In this document: positions 39,642-48,642 of the stretch, piece after piece | Layout: each line of letters begins with the position of its first letter | Numbering within the stretch: the stretch's first letter is position 1 | Origin: Flavobacterium sp. 9 | Lineage (GTDB): Bacteria > Bacteroidota > Bacteroidia > Flavobacteriales > Flavobacteriaceae | Direction of reading: 5' to 3' | Length of the DNA: 64,000 nucleotides | Assembly (NCBI RefSeq): GCF_002754195.1 | Contig: NZ_PEEU01000001.1 | Span: forward strand, 6,014,001-6,078,000 | Translations under genes and position numbers: made by a program | Notes under the pieces: model-generated | Told to the model about the DNA's origin: nothing | What the model saw: the letters and a program-made list of their open reading frames with translations, nothing else | Databases searched by the model: none

Positions 39642-41807
39642 TTACTTTTTTCCGGCTTCGACAAATTCCAATTCATCTAAACTTACTTTTGAAGTAAAGA
39701 TTCCGTAATTAACAGTTGCTTTGTTTTTTTCGATAGAATCAATGCTTCCGACAGATCTTCCGTCGAGCATTCTCACGCGATCTCCAACTTTTAGAACTGG
39801 TTTTGGTTTTTCGACAATAGGTTTAAGTTTCTTTTCTTTTTTCTCTTTCCGAATTTCTTCCACCTGAACGGTTACTTCTGCAATGACTTCTTTTTTCTTT
39901 TCGATTATCGCTTTGGCTTCCTTTGGAGTTGCTTTTTTGCGTTTTGAATTTTCGATTTCAATAATTTTCAAGAATTCGCCAATAAGTTCCTTCTTGTTTT
40001 TATTGTTGAAATATTTCTCAGAGATATCTTCAATTTTCTGACCAATGTAAATTGTCTTTTGATTACTATCATATAATTCCTGATAGCTTTCTAATTTCTG
40101 TTTGATTTTTACATTGATGTTTTCCATCTTCTTACTTTCTTCGCGCGCTCGGGTTTCTTCTTCTTTAAGATTTATAGAAGTTTTTTCGAGTTTCGATCTT
40201 TCTTTCTGAAGTGTTGCAATCGTTTTGTCAAAACGAACTTTACCAACTTCGATCTTCTTTTTGGCACGATTAATTAATCCAAACGGAATTCCGTTTTTCA
40301 ATGCAACTTCAAAAGTAAACGAACTTCCAGCTTGACCTAATGCTAACTTATACATTGGTTCCAATGATTTTTCGTCAAACATCATATTTGCATTTGTTGC
40401 AAAAGGTAATTCGTTAGCGAGAATCTTTAAATTTGAATAATGTGTTGTAATAATTCCGAAAGCTTCACGATGATAAAATTCTTCTAAGAAAATTTCCGCC
40501 AAAGCGCCACCTAATTCCGGATCAGAACCTGTACCAAATTCATCAATTAAAAACATGGTTTTCTTGTTACATTTCTTCAAGAAATAATTCATGTTTTTTA
40601 GTCGGTAACTATAAGTACTTAAGTGATTCTCAATAGATTGGTTATCTCCAATATCTGTTAGAATTCTATCGAATAAAAAAGTTTCACTTCGTTCGTGAAC
40701 AGGAATCAACATTCCTGATTGTAACATCAATTGTAATAAACCAACTGTTTTAAGCGAAATTGTTTTTCCTCCGGCATTTGGACCAGAAATTACAATGATT
40801 CGGTTATCTTGTTTTAATTCAATAGTTTGTGGATGCGTGACTTCGTTTTTTTGCTTATTATTCAAATATAAAATCGGATGATAAGCTTCTCTAAAAAACA
40901 ATCTTCTTTCTTCTGTGATTATTGGTAAGATTCCGTTTATTCTATTTGCGTATTTTGCTTTTCCGGCAACAACATCAATATCACTTAAAAATTCCTGATA
41001 CTCAATCAATAAAGGTAAGTATGGACGAATTTGATTTGATAATTGCTTTAAGATTCTGGTAATCTCTTCTTTTTCTTCGTATTCAAGATTTGCTAATTCA
41101 CGTGAATATTGCAAAGTTGCTTCTGGTTCGATATAAGCAATGCTTCCGGTTTTGGAACTTCCTAGAATTGAGCCTTTTACTTTTCGTCGATACATTGCAA
41201 GAACTGCTAAAACTCTACGATTTTGAACAAAACTTTCTTTAATATCGTCTAAGTAACCAAGGCTATTATTGTGAGTAAGTGCAACTCCAAAACTTTGATT
41301 TACTTTGCCGCGAACAATATTCATGTTTTGGCGAATGCTCAATAAAGCTGGTGAAGCATTGTCTTTTATTTCGCCATATTTATCTACAATGGCATCGATT
41401 AAAGTTACAATGTCTTTGGTATATTCAACTCTTGAAGCTCTTGCATTCAAGTTTGGGTAATAATCATCGAACTTTTTAAGGAAATTCAGCAAGAAATTCG
41501 ATGTAGAAGAAAGTGTTGCAATTTTTCTAAAACTTCCTACTTCAAGAAAGCTATCTTCAATTGCTAAAAACTTAATTTCGTGTGTTATAGCGTCAAAACC
41601 GTGATTTGGAATTGCGTTATTATTTTGAAAAGACGAAACATACTCTGATGTCTGCATTAAAGCTTGCATCAAAGTTTCTTTGTCTCTAAAAGGTGTTATT
41701 TGTAAAGCTTTTTCTTTTCCAATATCAGTATTACAGCCTGCTGAAATGGTTTCGAGCACTGTTGGAAATTGTAAATCTTGTAATGTTTTTTCGGTAATGG
41801 ATATCAT
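39642..41807 (-). CDS. mutS2: MutS2-type ATPase lacking the C-terminal Smr domain
   Basis: The 721-aa protein has the MutS2 order: N-terminal 'LQFPTVLETISAGCNTDIGK', clamp/lever helices, then the ABC-type ATPase with Walker A 'VISGPNAGGKTISLKTVG' (about 345-360) and Walker B 'TMFLIDEFGTGSDPELGGAL'. A long coiled coil follows (about 510-640), then a KOW-like 'VLKVGDRVRMLDGRSVGSI'. The chain stops there. The Smr nuclease domain that normally ends MutS2 (about 80 residues) is missing, so endonuclease activity of that type is not expected. It may act in ribosome rescue or recombination control by its ATPase core. Confidence 0.9.
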   Translation of the reverse strand: MISITEKTLQDLQFPTVLETISAGCNTDIGKEKALQITPFRDKETLMQALMQTSEYVSSFQNNNAIPNHGFDAITHEIKFLAIEDSFLEVGSFRKIATLSSTSNFLLNFLKKFDDYYPNLNARASRVEYTKDIVTLIDAIVDKYGEIKDNASPALLSIRQNMNIVRGKVNQSFGVALTHNNSLGYLDDIKESFVQNRRVLAVLAMYRRKVKGSILGSSKTGSIAYIEPEATLQYSRELANLEYEEKEEITRILKQLSNQIRPYLPLLIEYQEFLSDIDVVAGKAKYANRINGILPIITEERRLFFREAYHPILYLNNKQKNEVTHPQTIELKQDNRIIVISGPNAGGKTISLKTVGLLQLMLQSGMLIPVHERSETFLFDRILTDIGDNQSIENHLSTYSYRLKNMNYFLKKCNKKTMFLIDEFGTGSDPELGGALAEIFLEEFYHREAFGIITTHYSNLKILANELPFATNANMMFDEKSLEPMYKLALGQAGSSFTFEVALKNGIPFGLINRAKKKIEVGKVRFDKTIATLQKERSKLEKTSINLKEEETRAREESKKMENINVKIKQKLESYQELYDSNQKTIYIGQKIEDISEKYFNNKNKKELIGEFLKIIEIENSKRKKATPKEAKAIIEKKKEVIAEVTVQVEEIRKEKKEKKLKPIVEKPKPVLKVGDRVRMLDGRSVGSIDSIEKNKATVNYGIFTSKVSLDELEFVEAGKK

Positions 41808-41916
41808 TATATATCGTAAGTTGTAAAGTTCAAAGTTACAAAGTTTTAAAACTAAATAGCACTATTAATTGGTACTTTGGAAAAAACTTTGCGTAATTTG
41901 TATAAAATTTAGTAAA

Positions 41917-42585
41917 ATGAAAATTAATCTTTCTTCTGAGTGGCAGGCAATTTTAAAAGACGAAATCCAAAAGCCTTATTTCAACGAATTGATGTTGGCT
42001 TTAGATGTCGAATACAAAACTCATACTTGTTATCCTCCGGCAGAATTAATTTTCTCGGCTTTTAACAACTGTTCTTTTTCAGATCTAAAAGTTGTTATTA
42101 TTGGCCAGGATCCTTATCATGGAGAAGGTGAAGCCAATGGTTTAAGTTTTTCGGTAAATGATTCAGTTAAAATTCCGCCTTCATTGCGTAATATTTTTAG
42201 AGAATTAAATGATGATCTTGATTCCATTTTTATGCCAACTTCAGGCAATTTAGAAAAATGGGCTCAACAAGGTGTTTTACTTTTAAATGCTTCATTAACA
42301 GTTCGTAAAGACAGTCCAAATAGTCATAAACACTTAAAGTGGAATCTTTTTACAGATGCTGTAATCCAGGCAATATCTGATCAAAAAGAAAATGTTGTTT
42401 TCTTGTTATGGGGAAGTTTTGCTCAGAAAAAAGGCCTGAAAATAGATCGTTCAAAACATTGTGTTTTAGAATCTGGTCATCCTTCACCAATGAGTGCTAA
42501 TCAGGGAAAATGGTTTGGGAATAAACATTTCAGTAAAACAAATGAGTTTCTAAAATCAAAAGGAATTAAGGAGATTGAATGGTAA
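41917..42585 (+). CDS. ung: Uracil-DNA glycosylase
   Basis: The 222-aa family 1 UDG excises uracil from DNA. The catalytic water-activating loop is 'VVIIGQDPYHGEGEANGLSF' and the DNA-intercalating loop 'ESGHPSPMSANQGKWFGNKH' is intact. 'VLLLNASLTVRKDSPNSH' and 'VVFLLWGSFAQKKG' complete the family motifs. The ATG at 41917 ('MKINLSSEWQAIL') is the best start; an in-frame TTG 16 codons upstream adds residues not expected in the family. Confidence 0.96.
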   Translation: MKINLSSEWQAILKDEIQKPYFNELMLALDVEYKTHTCYPPAELIFSAFNNCSFSDLKVVIIGQDPYHGEGEANGLSFSVNDSVKIPPSLRNIFRELNDDLDSIFMPTSGNLEKWAQQGVLLLNASLTVRKDSPNSHKHLKWNLFTDAVIQAISDQKENVVFLLWGSFAQKKGLKIDRSKHCVLESGHPSPMSANQGKWFGNKHFSKTNEFLKSKGIKEIEW

Positions 42586-42639
42586 TATTTAAACCATATA
42601 AGTGATGTAAGTCAAATATAAGATTTATTGTGAAAACTA

Positions 42640-42692
42640 ATCGCCAATCTTTGTCGAGTTTCTAGTGTGATTTCTCCCTTTGGTCGAAATGA
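42640..42692 (+). repeat. Dispersed intergenic repeat, copy 2
   Basis: Blocks tcgccaatctttgtcgag, gtgtgatttctcc and ggtcgaaatgaca match 19521-19572 in the same orientation. Confidence 0.7.
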
Positions 42693-42723
42693 CAAAAAAC
42701 TCGATTAATAAAGTCTTAGTAGA

Positions 42724-43110
42724 TTACTTTTCTACAGGTTTCTTAACAATCTCGTCTAGAATTGCTTTGTTTTCGTAGTTAATTACTTTAAGGATAATCT
42801 CTTGGTTTTTAACTGTTTTTCCTTCTATAATGTATAGTTTTCCTTTTTTGAAAGGAACATTACTTTGATCAAAATCAACGTCTCCGTAAGTTAATGTGTT
42901 TTTGATATCTAAAGTATCAACCCATTTTTCGTTTAAAGTCTGGATTGCCTTTGGAGAATATTGAAAAGGTTTTGTTCTTAAATTATTCAAAACTCTGGCG
43001 TTCGGAAAGTAATTGCAACGAGTATCTTTTCCACTAAAAACAAGGGCTACAAAAAAGCATCCCATAATCAAACCAATCAAATAATATGCAAAACGATGTA
43101 CGAACTTCAT
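42724..43110 (-). CDS. DUF4258-like membrane-anchored protein
   Basis: The protein starts at the ATG at 43110 (128 aa). One N-terminal hydrophobic segment ('FAYYLIGLIMGCFFVALVF') anchors a small domain with 'LNNLRTKPFQYSPKAIQTL', 'LTYGDVDFDQSNVPFKKGK' and 'YIIEGKTVKNQEIILKVIN', a pattern I associate with DUF4258. Function unknown. The promoter match TTG-N21-TACCTTTG (43126-43157) lies just upstream and excludes the ATG six codons earlier as the start. Confidence 0.8.
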   Translation of the reverse strand: MKFVHRFAYYLIGLIMGCFFVALVFSGKDTRCNYFPNARVLNNLRTKPFQYSPKAIQTLNEKWVDTLDIKNTLTYGDVDFDQSNVPFKKGKLYIIEGKTVKNQEIILKVINYENKAILDEIVKKPVEK

Positions 43111-43125
43111 GAAATAAAATTTTTG

Positions 43126-43157
43126 CAAAGGTACGCTAAAGTTCCCTTAAAATACAA
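43126..43157 (-). promoter_or_regulatory. Promoter of the DUF4258-like gene
   Basis: TTG (43157-43155), 21 bp, TACCTTTG (43133-43126) is a full consensus match. The TTG box lies inside the last codons of ald. The start site near 43119 leaves a leader of about 10 nt. Confidence 0.65.
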
Positions 43158-44346
43158 GTAAATTAATATCGTTATCTGGCAAATCAAACCATTCGCCAAT
43201 TGCTTTGTTGGTAAGGATTCCGTGGTATAAATAAATTCCGTTTTTTAGACCTTTATTACATCTGATTGCGCTCTCTAAACCACCATCTTCAGCTATCTGA
43301 AGTAAGTATGGAGTTAAGATGTTACTGATTGAAAGTGAGGCAGTTTTGGAATATCTTGACGGAATATTTGGTACACAATAGTGTAAAACATTACTTTTTA
43401 TAAAGGTTGGTTTTTCGTGAGTTGTAACTTCTGAACTTTCGAAACAACCTCCTGTATCAATGCTAACATCAACAATTACAGCACCTTTTTTCATGTGTTC
43501 AACCATAGTTTCTGTCACTACAATCGGACAACGTTCTTTTCCGCGCATCGCACCAATAGCGACATCACAACGTCTTAAAGCCTTTAATAATGCTTTTTGC
43601 TGAATGGTCGAAGTAAATATTCTTTGGTTTAAATTGTTTTGTAAACGACGTAATTTGGTGATTGAATTATCAAAAACTTTCACGTTTGCACCAAGTCCAA
43701 TTGCGGTTTTAGCAGCAAATTCACCTACAGTTCCTGCACCAAGAATTACAACTTCAGTAGGAGGGACACCGGTAATATTACCAAATAAAAGCCCTTTTCC
43801 AAATTCGTCCGTAATCATTAATTCCGCAGCAATAAGTATAGAAGCGGTTCCTGCGATTTCGCTTAATGATTTTACTGCTGGATAAGAACCGTCTTCATCC
43901 TTAATATATTCAAAAGCAAGCGCAGTAATTTTTTTCTGAGCTAAAGCTTCGAAATATTCTTTCTTTTTAGTTTTTAACTGAATTGCTGAAATGATAATCG
44001 TTTCCGGATTAATCATTTTAATTTCAGCCAATGTTGGAGGTTCAACTTTAAGTAATAACGGACAGCCAAAAACTTTTTTAGTGTCTTTTGTTACTTCTGC
44101 ACCAGCATCTGCATATTCTTTATCAGAATAGCTAGAGCTTTCTCCGGCACCAGATTCAATCATAACACGATGACCTTCGTAAGTCAAAGAGTTTACCGCA
44201 TCTGGAGTCAGGCAAATACGACGTTCCTGGTAACTTGTTTCTTTAGGAATTCCTATAAAAAGTTCACTTTTGAATCGGCCAATTTCAAGTTTTTCTTCTT
44301 GTGGCAACAATTGTTGTTTCGTAAATGGAGTTAAGGTAATTGACAT
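43147..44346 (-). CDS. ald: Alanine dehydrogenase
   Basis: The 399-aa NAD-dependent enzyme interconverts L-alanine with pyruvate and ammonia. Family segments are 'IGIPKETSYQERRICLTP' (about 32-49), 'YADAGAEVTKD', the Rossmann motif 'VVILGAGTVGEFAAKTAIGL' (about 205-224), 'RCDVAIGAMRGKERCP', 'VIVDVSIDTGGCFES' and 'YCVPNIPSRYSKTAS'. The N-terminal extension of about 28 residues is commonly seen in Bacteroidota members. It is longer than the 370-aa Bacillus type but has every catalytic block. Confidence 0.93.
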   Translation of the reverse strand: MSITLTPFTKQQLLPQEEKLEIGRFKSELFIGIPKETSYQERRICLTPDAVNSLTYEGHRVMIESGAGESSSYSDKEYADAGAEVTKDTKKVFGCPLLLKVEPPTLAEIKMINPETIIISAIQLKTKKKEYFEALAQKKITALAFEYIKDEDGSYPAVKSLSEIAGTASILIAAELMITDEFGKGLLFGNITGVPPTEVVILGAGTVGEFAAKTAIGLGANVKVFDNSITKLRRLQNNLNQRIFTSTIQQKALLKALRRCDVAIGAMRGKERCPIVVTETMVEHMKKGAVIVDVSIDTGGCFESSEVTTHEKPTFIKSNVLHYCVPNIPSRYSKTASLSISNILTPYLLQIAEDGGLESAIRCNKGLKNGIYLYHGILTNKAIGEWFDLPDNDINLLVF

Positions 44347-44429
44347 GGGTTGTGCAAAATATTAAGAGTACAAATTACGTAAAAAGTTTTAAAATCAATG
44401 TAAAAATTGTGCTAATACTGTTTTAATAA

Positions 44430-44897
44430 TTAAGGTATTAGTTTTTCCATTTTAATGTCGGCTCTTTCGTAAATCCCATCTTCTAAAGGAATCTCTTCAA
44501 AGCCAAATTTTCTATAGAGATGAATTGCGGGAAGTAATTTTCGATTTGAATATAAAAGTACTTTTTTAATACCGTTTTCTTCGGCGACAGCCAGACAATG
44601 AATTAATAGTTTATTCCCAATTCCAAGACCTTGCGCTTTGTCAGAAACTGCCATTTTACTCAATTCAAATGTTGTATCGTCAATTTTCATTAAAGAAACC
44701 GTTCCAATAATTTCGTCATTATATTTAGCGTAGAAAATAAGTCCGCCTTTATCAATAATTTCTTCTTGCGGATTTGAAAGCACTATTTCATCTTTTTCTT
44801 CTACTCTAAAATACTTTTGAAGCCATTCTATATTTAAGGTTTTGATGTGATCTTTTAAATCTTGAGAAAAAGGGATTATTTCTACTATATTATTCAT
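44430..44897 (-). CDS. GNAT family N-acetyltransferase
   Basis: The 155-aa protein starts at the ATG at 44897, which overlaps the stop region of the DUF4262 gene by 8 bp and indicates translational coupling. It has the GNAT core: 'GGLIFYAKYNDEIIGTVSLM', the acetyl-CoA loop 'MAVSDKAQGLGIGNKLLIHC', and 'LYSNRKLLPAIHLYRKFGF'. The substrate is not predictable. The reading frame extends upstream, but those codons lie within the neighbouring gene. Confidence 0.9.
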   Translation of the reverse strand: MNNIVEIIPFSQDLKDHIKTLNIEWLQKYFRVEEKDEIVLSNPQEEIIDKGGLIFYAKYNDEIIGTVSLMKIDDTTFELSKMAVSDKAQGLGIGNKLLIHCLAVAEENGIKKVLLYSNRKLLPAIHLYRKFGFEEIPLEDGIYERADIKMEKLIP

Positions 44898-45660
44898 CGT
44901 CATTGTATTCAAATTTATTTCTAACCCATTTATCTCCAATGAAATCTCTTTCAGCTTCTTCTCCATATTCGAGGTCAAAAATTTCATTTAAAGTTTCATC
45001 ACTTAGAACTAATTGTTCTAATGCAACAATTATCGAATTTTCTGTTGTTATTTCGTCATTTGTTAGAAACTGCCAATCACCATCTCCATCATGAACGACA
45101 CGTAAAATTGGTTTTCCTTCGTTAAGCCAATGCTTTGTTGTAAAAGTGGTAAGGTTTTTTGGTTCTCTAAATTTAAATTGAGCATTTCTATCCAATAAAG
45201 GCTGTTCATGAAGAAATTCTTCTTCAAAATTTTCTTCCCAAGGAAATTTGTCATTTCGGTCTGTCCAAACTAATTGAAGTGCCGGAAAATTATCAGTATC
45301 GTAAAGTTTTATAGCTGTACCAAAATAGTCGTTGATATTTCTTGGATCTACTTTTAGAAACTCTGCTCTACTATCTTCAAAAATATTTAGATAGGCTTTA
45401 TTTTCAACTAATATTTCATTTGCTTTTATTATTTCTGCAACATCATTTATTATTTCGTGTAATAAAGATGTAGATAATCCAAAGCAAATTATTTCTGGAT
45501 GTTTATATTTTTGCCATAAGCCAACGCTATACGCGAAAGATGGTAAGTAATCAGTTGATTTTATAATTATGACATGAAGGCCATACTTTTCAATATTAAG
45601 TTTGGCATTCGTAATTAAGTCATCGGGATCAATGCAATTATGTTGATTTTCTGTGGTCAC
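44890..45660 (-). CDS. DUF4262 domain protein
   Basis: The 256-aa cytosolic protein begins with 'DLITNAKLNIEKYGLHVIII' and 'PSFAYSVGLWQKYKHPEIIC', the usual DUF4262 opening. The second half carries 'PALQLVWTDRNDKFPWEENF', then 'TKHWLNEGKPILRVVHDGDG' and 'DWQFL'. Function unestablished; proteins of this type are sometimes near stress or toxin-related genes. It lies 9 bp downstream of tsaE and is coupled to the GNAT gene below. Confidence 0.88.
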   Translation of the reverse strand: MTTENQHNCIDPDDLITNAKLNIEKYGLHVIIIKSTDYLPSFAYSVGLWQKYKHPEIICFGLSTSLLHEIINDVAEIIKANEILVENKAYLNIFEDSRAEFLKVDPRNINDYFGTAIKLYDTDNFPALQLVWTDRNDKFPWEENFEEEFLHEQPLLDRNAQFKFREPKNLTTFTTKHWLNEGKPILRVVHDGDGDWQFLTNDEITTENSIIVALEQLVLSDETLNEIFDLEYGEEAERDFIGDKWVRNKFEYNDDE

Positions 45661-45669
45661 TAAATTTGA

Positions 45670-46077
45670 TTAAATTAATTCTAAACTTCTTTTTCCGTCA
45701 GCCAATAATTCAATATTGATTGTAGAAGTTTCTTCAGGAAGTAGATTTGCAATTTTTTCAGACCATTCGATAAAACACCAATTTCCCGAATATAAATAAT
45801 CATCAACACCCATATCGAGTGCTTCGGTTTCTTTGTTTAATCGGTAAAAATCAAAGTGATAAACGATTTGATTGTTTGAAGTAGAATATTCATTTACAAG
45901 TGAAAAAGTTGGGCTGTTTGTTGCACTTTCAACTCCTAAACTTCTGCACAATTGCTTGATAAGAGTAGTTTTTCCAACACCCATTTCTCCATTAAAAAGA
46001 ATAATCTTTTTAGGATTTGAGGCTAAAATTTGTTCTGCTACTTCTTGAATTTGATCTAATGAAAAAACGATATTCAT
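45670..46077 (-). CDS. tsaE: tRNA threonylcarbamoyladenosine biosynthesis ATPase TsaE
   Basis: The 135-aa ATPase assists TsaB-TsaD in t6A modification of ANN-decoding tRNAs. Walker A is 'FNGEMGVGKTTLIKQL' (about 28-43). Other family marks are 'NSPTFSLVNEYS', 'VYHFDFYRLNKETEALDMG' and 'WCFIEWSEKI'. Length is slightly short but all motifs are present. It shares the leftward run with porX and the TPR gene upstream and DUF4262 downstream. Confidence 0.94.
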   Translation of the reverse strand: MNIVFSLDQIQEVAEQILASNPKKIILFNGEMGVGKTTLIKQLCRSLGVESATNSPTFSLVNEYSTSNNQIVYHFDFYRLNKETEALDMGVDDYLYSGNWCFIEWSEKIANLLPEETSTINIELLADGKRSLELI

Positions 46078-46097
46078 TGTAAGTATTTAATTTGGTT

Positions 46098-46760
46098 TTA
46101 TTTCTTTTTTGCAAGTTTCCTAACTTCCGGATTGATTAAATTAGGATCAATTTCGTCTGTTTTTTTGATGTATTTATTTAAGCTGTCTTTTTGAGAATAA
46201 TAGGCGTAAGAATTTGCTAATTGCGCATAATAACTTCCATTCTTTGGTTCAATTTTAACAGCTTTATTTAAATTTTGAATAGCCAGGTTTAAATATTTTT
46301 TATCATTTTTCTCCATGAATATTTGACCATAACTTGTAGCTGCGCAATAAAATACTTTTCCGTTATTTGGATTTAATGCAATGGATTTTTCCAAATAAAC
46401 GGCAGATTTTTCATATTCTTTTTTCTTTCCTAGAATAATTCCAAATCCCCAAAAAGCATTAGGATTTTGATTATCCAAAAGCCAAGCTTGATTGAATCTT
46501 TTCATTGATGTGTCAAGATCATCTTTATAGAAATATTCCCATCCTTTACTGACATAATATTCAGAAGCCTCTTTTTTATTTTTAAATTGTTTTTCAGATT
46601 CTTCAATAAATTGATTATCACTTTGTATTTGCTGAGGACATTTTTTGACTTCGCCATACATGGGAATCAAATTGATTCCTTGGGGACAATCTTGAGCGCA
46701 ACTATAATTAATATTTGCTAAGAAAACTAAAAAGAATAAAAAATTTAATGGTTTCGTCAT
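46098..46760 (-). CDS. Exported tetratricopeptide-repeat protein
   Basis: The 220-aa protein has a signal peptide ('FLFFLVFLANINYSCAQD'); the Cys is followed by Ala-Gln, so it could alternatively be a lipoprotein. TPR helices span about 60-205 ('GWEYFYKDDLDTSMKRFNQA', 'GFGIILGKKKEYEKSAVYLE', 'LNLAIQNLNKAVKIEPKNG'). It is likely a scaffold in the periplasm. It lies 20 bp upstream of tsaE. The link to porX, 107 bp further upstream on the same strand, is only positional. Confidence 0.85.
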   Translation of the reverse strand: MTKPLNFLFFLVFLANINYSCAQDCPQGINLIPMYGEVKKCPQQIQSDNQFIEESEKQFKNKKEASEYYVSKGWEYFYKDDLDTSMKRFNQAWLLDNQNPNAFWGFGIILGKKKEYEKSAVYLEKSIALNPNNGKVFYCAATSYGQIFMEKNDKKYLNLAIQNLNKAVKIEPKNGSYYAQLANSYAYYSQKDSLNKYIKKTDEIDPNLINPEVRKLAKKK

Positions 46761-46810
46761 ATAAAAGTTGTCTTTCTATTTTGGATTAAATTCTATGCTT
46801 ATTATATAAG

Positions 46811-46863
46811 TCTCAGTCGCAGTTCTAAGTATCAGCTGAAAACTGAAAACTGCGACTGAAAAC
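46811..46863. repeat. Word-based inverted repeat downstream of porX
   Basis: cagtcgcagtt (46814-46824) and aactgcgactg (46848-46858) are perfect arms, with the word aaaactg repeated between and after them. It may fold in the porX 3' end but lacks a T tail on the minus strand. Confidence 0.65.
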
Positions 46864-46867
46864 TTTT

Positions 46868-48421
46868 TTATTTCGGATTAAAAACCAAAAACGGAATAAT
46901 CATTTCTTCTAACGAAATTCCTCCGTGTTGATACGTATTTCTGTAATAACTCACATAATGATTGTAATTGTTTACATAAGCTAAAAAGAAATCATTCTTA
47001 GCAAAAATAAACGAACTACTCATGTTTATAGCCGGTAAACCAATATCTTTTGGCTCTTTTACGACATAAACATCTTTTTGCTCATATGTTAAACTACGAC
47101 CAGTTTTGTAACGCAAATTTAAGCTTGTATTTTTATCTCCAACAACTTTCGAAGGATTTTTTACATTAATTGTCCCGTGATCTGTTGTCAAAATTAATTT
47201 AAAACCTAAAAGTTGTGCTTGCTGAATAATCTCTAAAAGTGGAGAATTCTTAAACCAGCTCAAAGTCAGAGAGCGATAAGCTTTATCATCAGAAGCAAGT
47301 TCTTTTACGACTTCCATTTCAGTTTTGGCGTGCGATAACATGTCGACAAAATTGTAAACAACCGTAACTAAATCATTTCCTTTTAAGGCTTTGAAATTTT
47401 CAGCCAGTTTTTTTCCGCCAGCGTAATTGGTAATTTTAAAGTAATCTTCCTTAATATTTAATCCTAAACGCTTTAATTGTGCCGAAAGAAATTCAGCTTC
47501 GTAAAGGTTTTTTCCACCATCTTCGACATCATTTTTCCAATATTGAGGGAATTGTTTTTCCATTTCAATAGGCAATAATCCAGAGAATATCGCATTTCTG
47601 GCATATTGTGTTGCCGTTGGAAGAATTGAGAAATACGGAACTTCTTTTTCTAATTTGTAATAGTTAGAAACCACTGTTTCAAAAGATTTCCATTGATCAT
47701 AACGCAAATTATCAATAACAACAAACAAGATTGGTTTATCTTTTTTCTTGATTTCCGGAACTACTAATTCTTTGAATAAGTTGTGAGATTGAATTGGTTT
47801 ATCTGCTTTTGGAGCAAACCAATCTTCGTAGTTTCTTTCGATATATTTTCCGAATTGTGAATTAGCTTCAACCTTTTGAGATTCAAGAATCTCTATCATT
47901 CCCTGATCGTTTATATTTTCTAGTTCAAGTTCCCAGAAAATCAATTTTTTGTATAATTCAACCCAATCTTCAAAGGAATTTACCATCGCCAATTCCATTG
48001 AGATTTTGCGAAATTCTTTCTGATAATCTAAAGTGGTTTTCTCTGAAATCAATCTCGAATGATCCAGATTTTTCTTCAAACTCAACAAAATTTGATTCGG
48101 ATTTACAGGTTTTATAAGGTAATCTGCGATTTTAGAACCAATCGCTTCTTCCATTATATATTCCTCTTCACTTTTGGTGATCATAATCATCGGGATTGCC
48201 GATTTCTTTTCTTTCATTTCCGAAAGCGTTTCCAAACCACTCATTCCTGGCATATTTTCATCTAAAAAAACAATATCAAAATTGTCTTCTTCAAATAAAG
48301 AAATAGCGTCAAGGCCGTTATTACAAGTAGTTACAGCGTAGTTTTTTTTCTCCAGAAATAATATATGTGGTTTCAAAAGATCGATCTCATCATCGACCCA
48401 AAGTATTTTTATCTTGTCCAT
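46868..48421 (-). CDS. porX: T9SS response regulator PorX
   Basis: The 517-aa protein has an N-terminal receiver domain (1-125: Asp10-Asp11, phosphorylation site Asp54 in 'VFLDENMPGMSG', and 'YLIKPVNPNQIL'), a helical linker, and a C-terminal PglZ/alkaline-phosphatase-like domain ('VVIDNLRYDQWKSFE', 'ILPTATQYARNAIFSGLLP', 'LILTTDHGTINVKNPSKV'). This two-domain architecture is specific to PorX, which with PorY and SigP controls type IX secretion genes and hydrolyses phosphodiester signals. No PorY kinase is in the window. It is the head of the leftward cluster. Confidence 0.96.
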   Translation of the reverse strand: MDKIKILWVDDEIDLLKPHILFLEKKNYAVTTCNNGLDAISLFEEDNFDIVFLDENMPGMSGLETLSEMKEKKSAIPMIMITKSEEEYIMEEAIGSKIADYLIKPVNPNQILLSLKKNLDHSRLISEKTTLDYQKEFRKISMELAMVNSFEDWVELYKKLIFWELELENINDQGMIEILESQKVEANSQFGKYIERNYEDWFAPKADKPIQSHNLFKELVVPEIKKKDKPILFVVIDNLRYDQWKSFETVVSNYYKLEKEVPYFSILPTATQYARNAIFSGLLPIEMEKQFPQYWKNDVEDGGKNLYEAEFLSAQLKRLGLNIKEDYFKITNYAGGKKLAENFKALKGNDLVTVVYNFVDMLSHAKTEMEVVKELASDDKAYRSLTLSWFKNSPLLEIIQQAQLLGFKLILTTDHGTINVKNPSKVVGDKNTSLNLRYKTGRSLTYEQKDVYVVKEPKDIGLPAINMSSSFIFAKNDFFLAYVNNYNHYVSYYRNTYQHGGISLEEMIIPFLVFNPK

Positions 48422-48612
48422 AAACGATTTTATTTTTAATGCAATTTAGAAGTATAGAACTTAAAAAGTATTAAAAATAGTATAAATTTCAGAATAATGA
48501 TTTATGATTTTTATAGAATATCTTTTTTTTATTTTGTTATTATATTGAGAATCAGTGTTAATTATTGTTGATTTTTAAGTAAAAAACAGGAAGTGAATTA
48601 TAGTTATTTACT

Positions 48613-48620
48613 TATATTTG
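48613..48620 (+). promoter_or_regulatory. -7 element for the HD-domain gene
   Basis: TATATTTG lies 22 bp upstream of the GTG start. No TTG box occurs at standard spacing. Confidence 0.4.
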
Positions 48621-48642
48621 TTGATCTAAAAATAACCAAATA

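Noticed and set aside
44430..45660. Toxin-antitoxin pair (DUF4262 with GNAT)
   Set aside because: The genes are coupled, but sizes and order do not fit known GNAT toxin modules, no DNA-binding antitoxin is present, and the neighbours are housekeeping genes.
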